NCBI GenBank assembly: GCA_035430965.1 | Contig: DAOMHQ010000035.1 | Location: 1-34,665 of the forward strand | Direction of reading: 5' to 3' | Length of the DNA: 34,665 nt | DNA from: JAKPRU01 sp029568995 | GTDB taxonomy: Bacteria; Hinthialibacterota; Hinthialibacteria; Hinthialibacterales; JAKPRU01 | In this document: positions 1-10,700 of the stretch, one piece after another | How positions within the stretch are numbered: the first letter of the stretch is position 1 | How the letters are laid out: each line of letters opens with the position of its first letter | Notes under the pieces: model-generated | Told to the model about the DNA's origin: nothing | Seen by the model: only the letters and a program-made list of their open reading frames with translations | Databases searched by the model: none | Made by a program: the position numbers and the translations under genes

Positions 1-96
1 CAGCGACAGACACTCCGCTACCCACGAATACACCCACGCTGACCCCGACAGCGACAGACACTCCGCTACCCACGGACACGCCCACGGTGACCCCGA
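1..96 (+). repeat. 48-bp tandem minisatellite in the Thr-Pro linker
   Basis: Positions 1-48 and 49-96 are near-identical copies of a 48-bp unit, each starting CAGCGACAGACACTCCGC. They encode a 16-residue Thr/Pro-rich unit with frame kept. Few bases differ, so the copies look recent. The array may extend left of the window. Confidence 0.8.
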
Positions 97-1520
97 CCGG
101 GACGGATACCCCCACGGCAACCGTGACACCCACCTCTACCGATACACCCACGGACACACCGACGGCCACACAAACGCCTACGGCTACCCTGGTGCCGACG
201 CCGACACCTGTTCCGGCGCCATTCGCTGTCCAGGCGAACATCAGCAGGGTACTGGGAAATGAAAAGGCCCTGTTACGCATCACTTGGCAGTGCGCCCAGA
301 ATCCACAGAAATTCCTGATTAACCTCTATAAAGACGATGTGCAGCAACCCGGAACCTGGAATCAGGGCGGAGGAACCCGGCAGTCGGCGATAATGCTTCC
401 CGGCTATGGAACGTATTACGTTACCCTGATCGCAGAATCCACCGGGATCAGAACGGAGCCGGTGGCATCGAATGAAGTGGACTGGTTCGGCGAACCGTCA
501 ACGCCAACTCCAAAGCCAACCGATACTCCGGTTCCAACGGAGACCCCGATTCCGCCAACGAGTACCCCGACGGCAACCGAAACTCCGGTTCCGACCGATA
601 CACCGGTCGTCCCAATCGATACAGCAACACCCCTTGAGACACCGACACCGGAGGAACTCACTCCGACTCCCACGGTGACTCCCACAGCAACTCCCTCGGG
701 CACAGCGCAACCGACAGAGTGGCATTTCAGCGACAACGGGAACTTCGAAGGTTGGGTCGCCACAAACGTTGCCGACGCCACGGTGGAAAACGGCGTTCTC
801 GCCGGAGAAGCAACAACCAAAGACCCGTTCATGCGTCTGGATTTCAAAACGAATCTACCACGGCAGGACTTGGAGGCTGTGGTTGTACGCATCAAGGTTG
901 ACAGAGCAACATTCTGCCAGATCTTTGTTGGAGCCAGTGGTTTCCATTATCTGGGCAGTTATCGCCTGGTTCCCGGCGGTTTCAACCTGGTCGTCGCCCC
1001 GTTCAGCGGTGAGGCTCTCGCCGCAGAGGAACTCACCTTTGTGCGAATCGATCCGGCCGTTACACAGAACGCGAAATTTGAAATCGACTGGATTGGATTG
1101 TTCAGCAGGGAGGATATCCCGCGAGAGACGGAGTGGAACTTCAATGAAGACGGGAACTTTGGAGGCTGGGTTCTCACGAATGTCAACCATGCAGTCGTTG
1201 CAGACGGCGTTCTGAAGGGACAGGCGACAACCACCGATCCGTTCATGCGCCTCAAATTCCTACCGGACCTTGCGAGAGAGTCGCTATCGAAAGTGACCGT
1301 TCGCATCAAGGTCGACGGGGCGACATCCTGCCAGATCTTTGTTGGTGCCAGCGGGAACAAGGCTCTCGGGAATTTCGCCTTGACTCCCGGCGAGTTCACT
1401 GTAGTAGTCGCCCCGTTTACTGCAGGAGCGCTAGCGGCAAATGAACTCACCTTTGTGCGAATCGATCCGACGATTACTCAGGGAGTGAACTTTGAGATCG
1501 ACTGGGTGAAACTCGAATAA
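3..1520 (+). CDS. TPT-linker surface protein, C-terminal part (5' end beyond window)
   Basis: The frame is open to the left edge, so the true start lies outside the window; the GTG at 87 sits inside the Thr-Pro repeat and is not a convincing start. Visible order: a Thr-Pro-rich linker (to about nt 220), one beta-sandwich-like domain A (about 225-490, ending in DWFGE), a second Thr-Pro linker (about 495-715), then two tandem copies of a roughly 125-residue domain B (about 716-1110 and 1132-1517). Each B begins W-x-F-(S/N) and ends FEIDW. The same A-linker-B plan closes the giant gene downstream, so the two are paralogues. Linkers of this kind usually join folded domains in secreted or surface proteins; the function is unknown. 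Domain A resembles fibronectin-III or Ig folds in strand pattern, and B a jelly-roll binding module; both are inferences. A strong hairpin follows the stop. Confidence 0.85.
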   Translation, partial: ATDTPLPTNTPTLTPTATDTPLPTDTPTVTPTGTDTPTATVTPTSTDTPTDTPTATQTPTATLVPTPTPVPAPFAVQANISRVLGNEKALLRITWQCAQNPQKFLINLYKDDVQQPGTWNQGGGTRQSAIMLPGYGTYYVTLIAESTGIRTEPVASNEVDWFGEPSTPTPKPTDTPVPTETPIPPTSTPTATETPVPTDTPVVPIDTATPLETPTPEELTPTPTVTPTATPSGTAQPTEWHFSDNGNFEGWVATNVADATVENGVLAGEATTKDPFMRLDFKTNLPRQDLEAVVVRIKVDRATFCQIFVGASGFHYLGSYRLVPGGFNLVVAPFSGEALAAEELTFVRIDPAVTQNAKFEIDWIGLFSREDIPRETEWNFNEDGNFGGWVLTNVNHAVVADGVLKGQATTTDPFMRLKFLPDLARESLSKVTVRIKVDGATSCQIFVGASGNKALGNFALTPGEFTVVVAPFTAGALAANELTFVRIDPTITQGVNFEIDWVKLE

Positions 1521-1547
1521 GTTAGACCGTCTCCCAGGTCTCCTGTT

Positions 1548-1581
1548 ACAGGCCGGACATGCCAAAACATGTCCGGCCTGT
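1548..1581 (+). terminator. Hairpin after the first surface-protein gene
   Basis: A perfect 14-bp stem (1548-1561 with 1568-1581) has a 6-nt loop CCAAAA. It starts 27 nt after the stop codon. The following TGTTGGTCGTT is only weakly U-rich, so it may act as a terminator or an mRNA 3'-end stabiliser. Confidence 0.65.
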
Positions 1582-1685
1582 TGGTCGTTATGCGCTGATC
1601 CCAGATGGAACTGTCAGGACTGAAAAATCCCACCTTTTCACATACGGATGAACGAAATTTGACATTCTGTCCGGTTTTTGAACAA

Positions 1686-1708
1686 CTGTCATGCACGTCA
1701 CGTGACAG
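1686..1708. promoter_or_regulatory. Inverted repeat upstream of the giant surface gene
   Basis: CTGTCA (1686-1691) and TGACAG (1703-1708) form an inverted repeat that encloses a perfect 10-bp palindrome, GTCACGTGAC (1697-1706). A TTGACA match lies just upstream at 1659-1664, but no good -10 box follows at normal spacing. The dyad lies about 90-110 nt upstream of the chosen start, so it could be an operator. No regulator can be assigned from sequence. Confidence 0.3.
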
Positions 1709-1781
1709 GAACACTGTTTAATGGCACAATTTCGAATGATTTGTGGAATTTTTTCTTGTCTGACTATGAATCCCTTCTCCT

Positions 1782-1786
1782 GGAGG
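1782..1786 (+). promoter_or_regulatory. Ribosome binding site deciding the giant-gene start
   Basis: GGAGG lies 11 nt before the ATG at 1798. The frame is open upstream to a TTG at 1678, but no comparable Shine-Dalgarno site supports it, and the extra 40 residues would push the signal peptide away from the N-terminus. Confidence 0.65.
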
Positions 1787-1797
1787 TTCGTCCCCAA

Positions 1798-4700
1798 ATG
1801 TTGAACGTCGAGTGTGGTGATTCTCTGTGTCTGTCTCGAGGAGTGTTTCTTCTTGCCGTCATCGTGTTTTTCGTGCCTTGCCTGGCTTTTGCCTCGGTGG
1901 GTGGATTGGACTGCACGTTTGGAACGTGCGGAATGGCGTTTGCCTCGCACGCCAATAATTACGCACAAGGCGATGCAATGGCCATCTACACCAGCGGCAC
2001 CTACACGGGGAAATTCGTTGTCGCCGGCACGGTAGAAGGTTCCGGCGGAACGGACGATTTTTGCGCGGCCCGGTTCAACAGCAACGGATCGCTGGATACG
2101 AGCTTTTACAGTACCGGATGGGCTCCCGCCATTGACTTCAGCGGCAGTTATGACCGCCCCGGCGGGGTGGCAGTGTATTCCGGCGGGACCCACGATGGAA
2201 AAGTCGTAGTGGTCGGCAGCGCCAATATCTCCTCAACAGATTATTTGGCTGTTGTTCGCTATAACGCCGATGGATCTCTGGACACGACATTTGGCAGCTC
2301 GGGATTATTCAGCGCCCTCATTGGCGGGACCAGTTCCTATTGGACCGATGTCGTGATCGATAGTTCAAACAAAATATACGTTGTCGGTACGATCAGCTCC
2401 AATCTTTCGGCAATCGTCCGCTTGAACGAGAACGGAGGTCTCGACACCTCCTTTTCCACTGACGGCATTCAGACGGTGAATGTGTCCACTGCCGGCTCAC
2501 AGATGGAAGGGTTTGTGAGTGTTGCACTGAGCGGCAGCTCGATCTGGGCAGGCGGCTGGGCCTGTGACTCCTCCAGCGACAACTGGTATCAAATTGTGAA
2601 ATTCGACACCAGTGGAAATTTGGATACCTCCTTCAGCGGAGACGGAATATTGATGCTGTCGGTCAACACCGGATCACATGGTAACGGATTTATTGCCGTC
2701 CAGACTGATGGCAAAGTCCTGATTGGCGGATACGCCGATGATACAAATAATGTCCGTGATTTTGGTATCGCGCGAGTGAACACCGATGGGAGTCTCGACA
2801 CCACCTTCAGCGGCGACGGCAAGGTCCTCGTCGATGTGGGCGGAAGTTCCGATGAGCTCTACGGTCTGGCTGTGCAGAGCGACGGGAAGATTGTGGCCGT
2901 CGGCGTAGCCTACGATTTCGGCATTGTCCGTCTGAACTCGGACGGCAGCCTGGACACGACGTTCGGAAACGGAGGGAAGAATCTTTACGAGCTCGGTGAT
3001 GATGACCGACCGTATGCCGGTGTTGTCATCCAGTCGGACGGCAAAATCGTCTCGGGCGGCTGGTCCGGCCCTTCCGACAACAGGAAATTCGCCCTGACCC
3101 GCACGGCGATCACTTCGTCCGCGATGAGCTACTGCGCCGGAATCACGACCCAACCCACCACCACCAGCGTCATGCAGACCAAGACCGCCGATATCCTGTG
3201 CGTCAAGATCAACATGGGCGGCGATAGCTCTCCCCTGAACCTCACCCAGTTCAATTTCTCCACAACCGGGTCGACCAATGCGGCGGATATCTCGGCCGCC
3301 AAGGTCTATTACACCGGCAGCAGCAATACCTTTGCGCAGACCAATCAGTTCGGATCGACTATCAATAATCCCAGCGGAACAATGACATTCAACGATTCCC
3401 GGACCTTGGCGGAAGGGATCAACTATTTCTGGCTGGAATACGCGATTGCGAGTGGGGCCACACCCGGGAACGTTGTGGACGCACAATGCACGAATTACAC
3501 GATTTCCGGAGCCGGAACCGTTGCCCCGAGCGTCACATCGCCTACCGGATCTCGAACCGTCGCCCTTCTCGACTATCCCACCGTCACCCCAGGCAGCCCT
3601 TCGGATAATGAATATAACTGGATCACGAATGTCACGTTCAATACCATCAATAACAATACCGGCCAATCCGGAACGAACAACCAGGACGGCTACACCGACT
3701 ACCACTCAACCCTATCGACCAGCGTCCTTCTCAGTACGGGGTATAACTTATCCGTAACCATCAATAATTCCGCCGGTGGCGGCGATTATATCAAGGCCTA
3801 TTTCGACTGGAACCAGGACCTGGATTTCCTGGATACCGATGAGCGGGTCGTCCTGGGTACAAATCTACCCGCAAGTTCCGCCACAACCCGAAGCACAACC
3901 ATTAACGTCCCCGCCGGTGCGACAGGCGGTTCCACTCGTATGCGCATTGTAACGGACTATTCCAGCACTCTCGATAATGGACGGATAGATTATGGTGAAG
4001 CAGAAGATTACACGGTAACGATCACCTCTCCGAATACGGCTCCAACGATTTCCATAGACAACAGCACACTGAGTTACAACGAGAACGCGGCGGCGACCCA
4101 GATCGACGGGGCGGCAACCGCGAACGACACCGATGGAGATTCGGACTGGAACACCGGCAAACTCGAAGTGCAGATCACCGCGAACGCGGAATCCGCGGAC
4201 GAGCTGTCCATACCGGACAACCTGGTCGGAACGATCAACACCAGTGGAACGAATCTGCAGAATGGCGCGACTGTTATCGGTACGCTGAGCGCCTCCGAGG
4301 GAACCGTTACCGGTAGTACCAAACTCACTATCACCTTCAACGCCAACGCAACCAATGCGCTCGTGCTGAGCGTGGTCCGTGCGATTTATTACCGGAACAC
4401 ATCCGATGCGCCCGGAACCTCCAATCGCACCGTAACGTTTACGGTTACGGACAACGACAGCGCCACGGCCAGCGATACGCGGACCATCCAGGTCAACGTG
4501 AGCAACGACGCTCCCTCGTTTTCCGGATTGGATGCAACACCCACATTTACCGAGAACGGCGCGGGCGTGGTGCTCGATTCAAACGCTACTATCGTCGATC
4601 CCGAGTTGGATGCCGCAAACAATTTCAACGGAGCCACCTTGACGCTGGTCCGAAACGGCGGGGCGAATTCGGATGACATCTACACGGAGACCGGAAGTCT

Positions 4701-7700
4701 GGGGACCTTATCGCAGGGAAGCAGCTTTACGTACAGCGGGACCACCATCGGGACCGTAACAACCAACAGCGGCGGCACTCTCGTATTAACCTTTAACTCA
4801 AGCGCCACCAGCGCCCGTGTCGATGGAACATTACAGAGTATCGCCTACAGCAATACGAATAACATCCCCCCATCAAGTGTACAGATCAACTTTACCATCA
4901 ATGATGGGAATAGCGGCGGACAGGGGTCCGGTGGGGCCTTACAGGGAACCGGAAGCGTGACGGTGAGCATCACGGCGACGAATGACGCGCCTTCGTTTTC
5001 CGGCCTGGACGGAACGCCGACCTTTACCGAAGGCGGCTCCGCTGTTGTCCTGGACGGCAATGCGACCATCGCCGATCCGGAGCTGGACGCCGCGGACAAT
5101 TTCAATGGTGCCACACTGACATTAGCCCGGAACGGCGGCGCGAATACGGACGACGCATTCAGCGGAAGCGGTAATCTTGCCGCGCTGACCCAGGGCGGAA
5201 ATCTGACGCTCAGCGCCGTGGATATCGGTACGGTGACTACAAACAGCGGCGGGACGCTCCTGTTGACGTTCAACGGGAGCGCGACCAGCGCGCGTATAGA
5301 CGAAACACTCCAGAGCATCGCATACAGCAATAGCAATGACGCGCCCCCCGCAAACGTACAGATCAGTTTCACAATCAATGACGGCAACAGCGGCGCACAA
5401 GGGGGCGGCGGTGCGAAACAGGGCACCGGAAGCGTGACAGTGACAATAACCGGCACGAATGACGCTCCCTCGTTCTCCGGATTGGACGGAACACCCACAT
5501 TTACGGAAGACGGGTCGGCGGTCGTTCTCGATTCGAACGCGACCATCGGCGATCCCGAATTGGATACCGCAAACAATTTCAGCGGAGCCACCTTGACACT
5601 GGTTCGAAACGGCGGCGCAAACGCGGAGGATGTCTTCAGCAACAGCGGAAGCCTGGGCGCTTTGTCGCAGGGAGGTTCCCTGACGTATGGTGGAACCATT
5701 GGAACCGTGACAACAAACAGCGGCGGAACTCTCGTGTTGACGTTTAACGCGAGCGCGACCAGCGCGAGTGTCGACGGGACATTGCAGTCGATCACGTACA
5801 GTAATACGAATAACGTCCCCCCGACAAGCATCCAGATCAACTTTGCCGTCAATGATGGGAATAGCGGCGGGCAGGGGTCCGGTGGGGCCTTACAGGGAAC
5901 CGGAAGCGTGACGGTGAGCATTACGGCTACCAACGACGCGCCTTCATTCTCCGGCCTGGACGGAACGCCGACTTTTACCGAGGGCGGTTCTGCTGTCGTC
6001 CTCGACGGCAATGCGACCATCGCCGATCCGGAGTTGGATGCAGCGGATAATTTCAATGGTGCCACACTGACATTAGCCCGGAACGGCGGTGCGAATGCGG
6101 ACGACGCATTCAGCGGCAGCGGCAATCTTGCCGCGCTGACCCAGGGCGGAAATCTGACACTGAATTCCGTGGACATCGGTACGGTGACCACAAACAGCGG
6201 CGGGACGCTGGTGTTGACATTTAACGGGAGCGCGACAGGCGCGCGTGTGGACGAGACACTGCGGAGCATCGCGTACAGCAACAGCAATGACGTGCCGCCC
6301 GCAAACGTACAGATCAACTTCACGATCAATGACGGCAACAGCGGCGCGCAAGGCGGCGGCGGTGCAAAACAAGGCACCGGAAGTATCACCGTGACCTTGA
6401 GTGGCGTGAATGATGCACCCACATTCTCAGATTTGGATGCCACTCCAACGCATACGGAAGGAACCGGAGACACGGTTCTGGACTCGAATGCGACGATCTC
6501 CGATCCAGAGTTGGACGCGGCAAATAACTACAACGGGGCAACTCTGACACTGGTGCGGAATGGGGGCGCCAATGCGGGCGACGTGTTCAGCGCCACCGGC
6601 AACCTCTCGACACTGACCCAGGGCGGAAACATTACGCTGAGCGCCGTCAATATCGGGACGGTGACGACAAACAGCGGCGGCACACTCCTGCTGACTTTCA
6701 ACGCCAGCGCCACGAGTGCGCGTGTGGATGAGACGCTTCAGAGTATCGCATACAGAAACACCAACGATAATCCCCCAACAAGCATTCAAATCGACTATAC
6801 AATCAACGATGGAAACAGCGGCTCGCAAGGCAGCGGTGGAGCGAAACAGGGAACCGGGAGCGTAACGGTTACCATTACACCGACAAACGATGCCCCACTG
6901 GCCGACCTGGATGCGGACAACTCATCCGGTGCGGCCGGTTATGACTACCAGACCGTATTTGCCGCCGGTAGCGATTCCATAGCCGTTACGGATACGGATC
7001 TTACAATCACCGATCCCGACAACACCAATATGGTATCGGGATCGGTGATCCTGTCGGGGACAAAGGACGGGGAAGACGAATACCTTGTCCTTCCCGTGTT
7101 CGCTGGCGGAGAGATCGATGAAGGTCTCACCATTACCCTTGTATCGTCAACCCGGATTGATTTGTCCGGCTCCGCCCCAATCGCCGACTACATCACGGCC
7201 ATTCAGTCCATTGAATACAATAATAGTTCCGATTTGGGTTCCGTCACAACCGGGAACCGGGTCGTTTCTGTGTATGTCAATGACGGACTGGCGAATTCCA
7301 ACATTGCGCAGGCAACGATTAGTGTCCAGTTTGCGCCGATTGTGGAACTCGATGCGAATGACAGTTCGGGAGCAGTGGGATATGACTATAACGGGACATT
7401 TACGGAAGATGGCGGTGCTGTGCCCGTGTCCGATACCGACACCTCCGTTGTCGACCTGGACGACACCAACCTGATCTCCGCGCGAATCCGGCTGACAAAC
7501 GCCCTCGACGGAGGGTCCGAGAGTATTGTCTTGACAGGTCGAAGTAACGGCGACGTGGTGAATGGAATTACCATTAACTACATCTCTCCGACGCAAATCG
7601 ATCTGAGCGGAAGTTCCGCGTTTGCGAATTACGTTATTCTATTCGAAGAGGGCAGATACAACAACACAAGCAATGCGCCGAATCAGACCGCCCGAACGAT

Positions 7701-10700
7701 TATCTTCGAGGCGACCGATCCATCGGCGAACGCCGGCCCGCAATCGACAGCCACAATCAGCATTGCTTGGGCAAACGATGCGCCCGCTTTCGCGGCATTG
7801 GACAACACGCCCGGATTTACCGAAGACGGTTCGGCGGTAGTGCTTGACGGCAACGCAACCGTGTCCGACCCGGAGATGGATTCTCTGAACAACTACAATG
7901 GCGCAACGTTGAGGCTGGAACGAAACGGGGGCGCGAACGCAAACGATGCGTTCAGCGGAAGCGGTAATCTGGCGGCCCTGACGCAGGGCGGGAACCTGAC
8001 CTTGAGTGGGACCAACGTCGGAACAGTCAACACGAACAGCGGGGGTGTCTTGTTGCTGACATTCAACGGCAGCGCGACGTCCGCAAGAGCGGATGAAGTA
8101 CTCCAGAGCATCGCATACAGCAACACCAGCGACAATCCCCCGGCAAACGTTACGATCAATTACACAATCAATGACGGCAACACAGGTACACAAGGTTCGG
8201 GAGGTGCTTTGCAGGGAACGGGCAGTATCACGGTTACAATTACCGGAACCAACGATGGGCCGGTCATTACACTGAGCGAACCTTCAACGGTATATCCGAG
8301 CGGTTCCGTGATTGTAATTGATGCAACCGGAACTGTATTCGATGCGGATAGTGCGGACTTCAATGCGGGCAATATGACGGTCGATTTTACGTCCGGAAGC
8401 ACAGCGGACGATCGGCTGGGGGTGGGAAAGCAGGGAGATAACGCGGGGCAGATCAATGTAACTGGTGCAAATGTCAAGTATGGTGGAACCGTGATCGGGA
8501 CGGTGGCGGGCGGATCGAACGGCTCAACGCCGTTGGTGATCACATTCACCAGTGGCAGCGCTACGCAGTCGGCTGCGCAGGCGCTGATTCGTCAGATCAC
8601 GTTCGAGGACGTATCGGCAACACCGGTGAATCAGCCTCGTATCGTACGTTATCTGGTCAGCGATGGGGACGGCGGCACGAGCAATTCGGCAACCAAGACG
8701 ATCAACTTCAATCAGCCGCCGGACGCGGTAAACGATACGGCTTCAACCGCGGAAGACACCGCGGTAACGGTATCGGTCCTGACGAACGATACCGACCCGG
8801 AAATGGATCCATTGACCGTTACCGGAGTGACACAGGGAGCCCATGGAAATGTTACCTTTACCGCCACTACAGTGACCTACACCCCGGCGGCCAACTATCA
8901 TGGGACCGATTCTTTCACGTACACAATCGGGGACGGCCAGGGGAACAATAACACGGCCACAGTGAATGTCACCGTGGATGCCGTAAATGACGCCCCGACG
9001 GCAAATTCACAATCCGTCACCACAAATGAGGATCAGGATTTGGTGTTCACGTTGTCCGGCTCGGATGTGGACGGGGATTCTCTGACGTATTCCATAATCG
9101 ACTACCCATCACACGGAGCATTGGTGACAAGCAGCCTGCCGCAGGTGCGGTACAGTCCTCATGTGGATTATTCGGGATCGGACTCGTTTACGTTCCGGGT
9201 GAACGACGGGCAAGTGAATTCAACCAACGTTGGAACCGTGAATATCACGGTGAACCCGGTGAACGATCCTCCGGTGGCCAATCATCAGTCCGTATCGGTT
9301 CATTATGGATCCTCGGTACAGATTGTGCTGACCGGAAGCGATCCCGAAGGAAATCCGGTCACCTATTCGATCTCGACCAATCCGGCCCATGGTTCATTGA
9401 GCGGAACCCCGCCGAATGTGACCTACTCGCCGACTGTCGGCTATTGGGGCTCAGATGCATTTCAGTTCAGAACGAATGATGGAGCGCAGAATTCCACTTT
9501 GCCGGGCGAGGTGACAATCACCGTAGTTGCACCGACTCCAAGCCCCTCTCCAACGGCAACCCATACGCCGACGGCAACGCCGACCGACACCCCCTTACCC
9601 ACGGCAACGTCAACGGATACACCGACGGCTACTAATACACCGACCGCCAGTCCCACCAATACGCCATCGCCGTCTCCAACGGTGACGAACACACCGACAG
9701 CAACCCCGACGCATACGCCGGGGAATTCGCCGACGCCTACGAGAACTCCGACGGCTACAAATACGGCCACGGCTACTCCCACCGACACGCCCACAAATAC
9801 GCCCACCGCAACGGTAACACCCACGGCTACAAACACTCCGTATGTGCCGCCGGTTCCATCGGATGTGTTCATCGTTGTCGAGCGAGTGTTCCCAAGCGAA
9901 CACAAAGGATTGTTGACCATCCGTTGGCAGAGCGATTTCAATCCGGGGGTGTTCCTGATTTCGGTTTACAAGGAGACCGGTGAGTTGCAGCGGACGTGGA
10001 GCGCACCAGGTGTGGCGCGCAATGCCTCGATGTTCTTCAGTGACACCGAGTATGGAAGGTACTATGCGACTGTCAGCGGAAGTACTCCGGGGGGCACAAC
10101 AACGCCGGAGATTCGCTCGCGAAACATCGTCGACTGGTTCGGCGAGGTCTCAACGCCGACACCGGGAGCACCGACGAATACTCCGACACCGACCCGAACG
10201 CCGACAACCAAAGATACACCCACGGTAACACCCACGCCGACGGTGACTCCGACGTATACATGGACGCCCACACCTACGAATACGGCAACGCCGACGCAGG
10301 CGCCCACATTCACTCCAACCCCGACACGCCTTCCCATTGAACCTTACGAGATATGGATCAGCATCGATGCCGTCGCGGGGGAAACAGAGATGGGGGTATT
10401 GCGCGTCTCCTGGCTCTGCGATGAAAGCCCGGACTTCTTCGATCTCAAGATCTACCGGGTTAACGAAAATGATGAAGGTGGAGGACGTCCGCGCCTGAAC
10501 TGGACAAGCAGTGGTCGTGTGCGAAATGCCTCCATGCTTATTTCGGAAGTGGGCAGATATTATGTCAAGATATCTGCACGGAAGGGTAGTTATACGTCAC
10601 CGCTGGTTGAATCGGTCAATTCTATCTGGTGGTATGGAAATGCGGCGACTCCGACGCCGTCTGTCACCTCGACAGCTACCTATACGCCCATTCCGACCAG

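Noticed and set aside
2674..3705. 343-residue minus-strand open frame
   Set aside because: It is antisense to the delta-60, BNR-like and GEVED-like region, and its composition is typical of a GC-driven shadow.
4845..6473. 542-residue open frame on the minus strand within the giant gene
   Set aside because: It is the antisense shadow of the cadherin-like repeats; it repeats with the same period, has no ribosome binding site and no recognisable domain.
9462..9941. Val-Gly-rich minus-strand frame resembling a low-complexity secreted protein
   Set aside because: The (VGV)n pattern is the mirror of Thr-Pro codons; the same pattern appears opposite every TPT linker.
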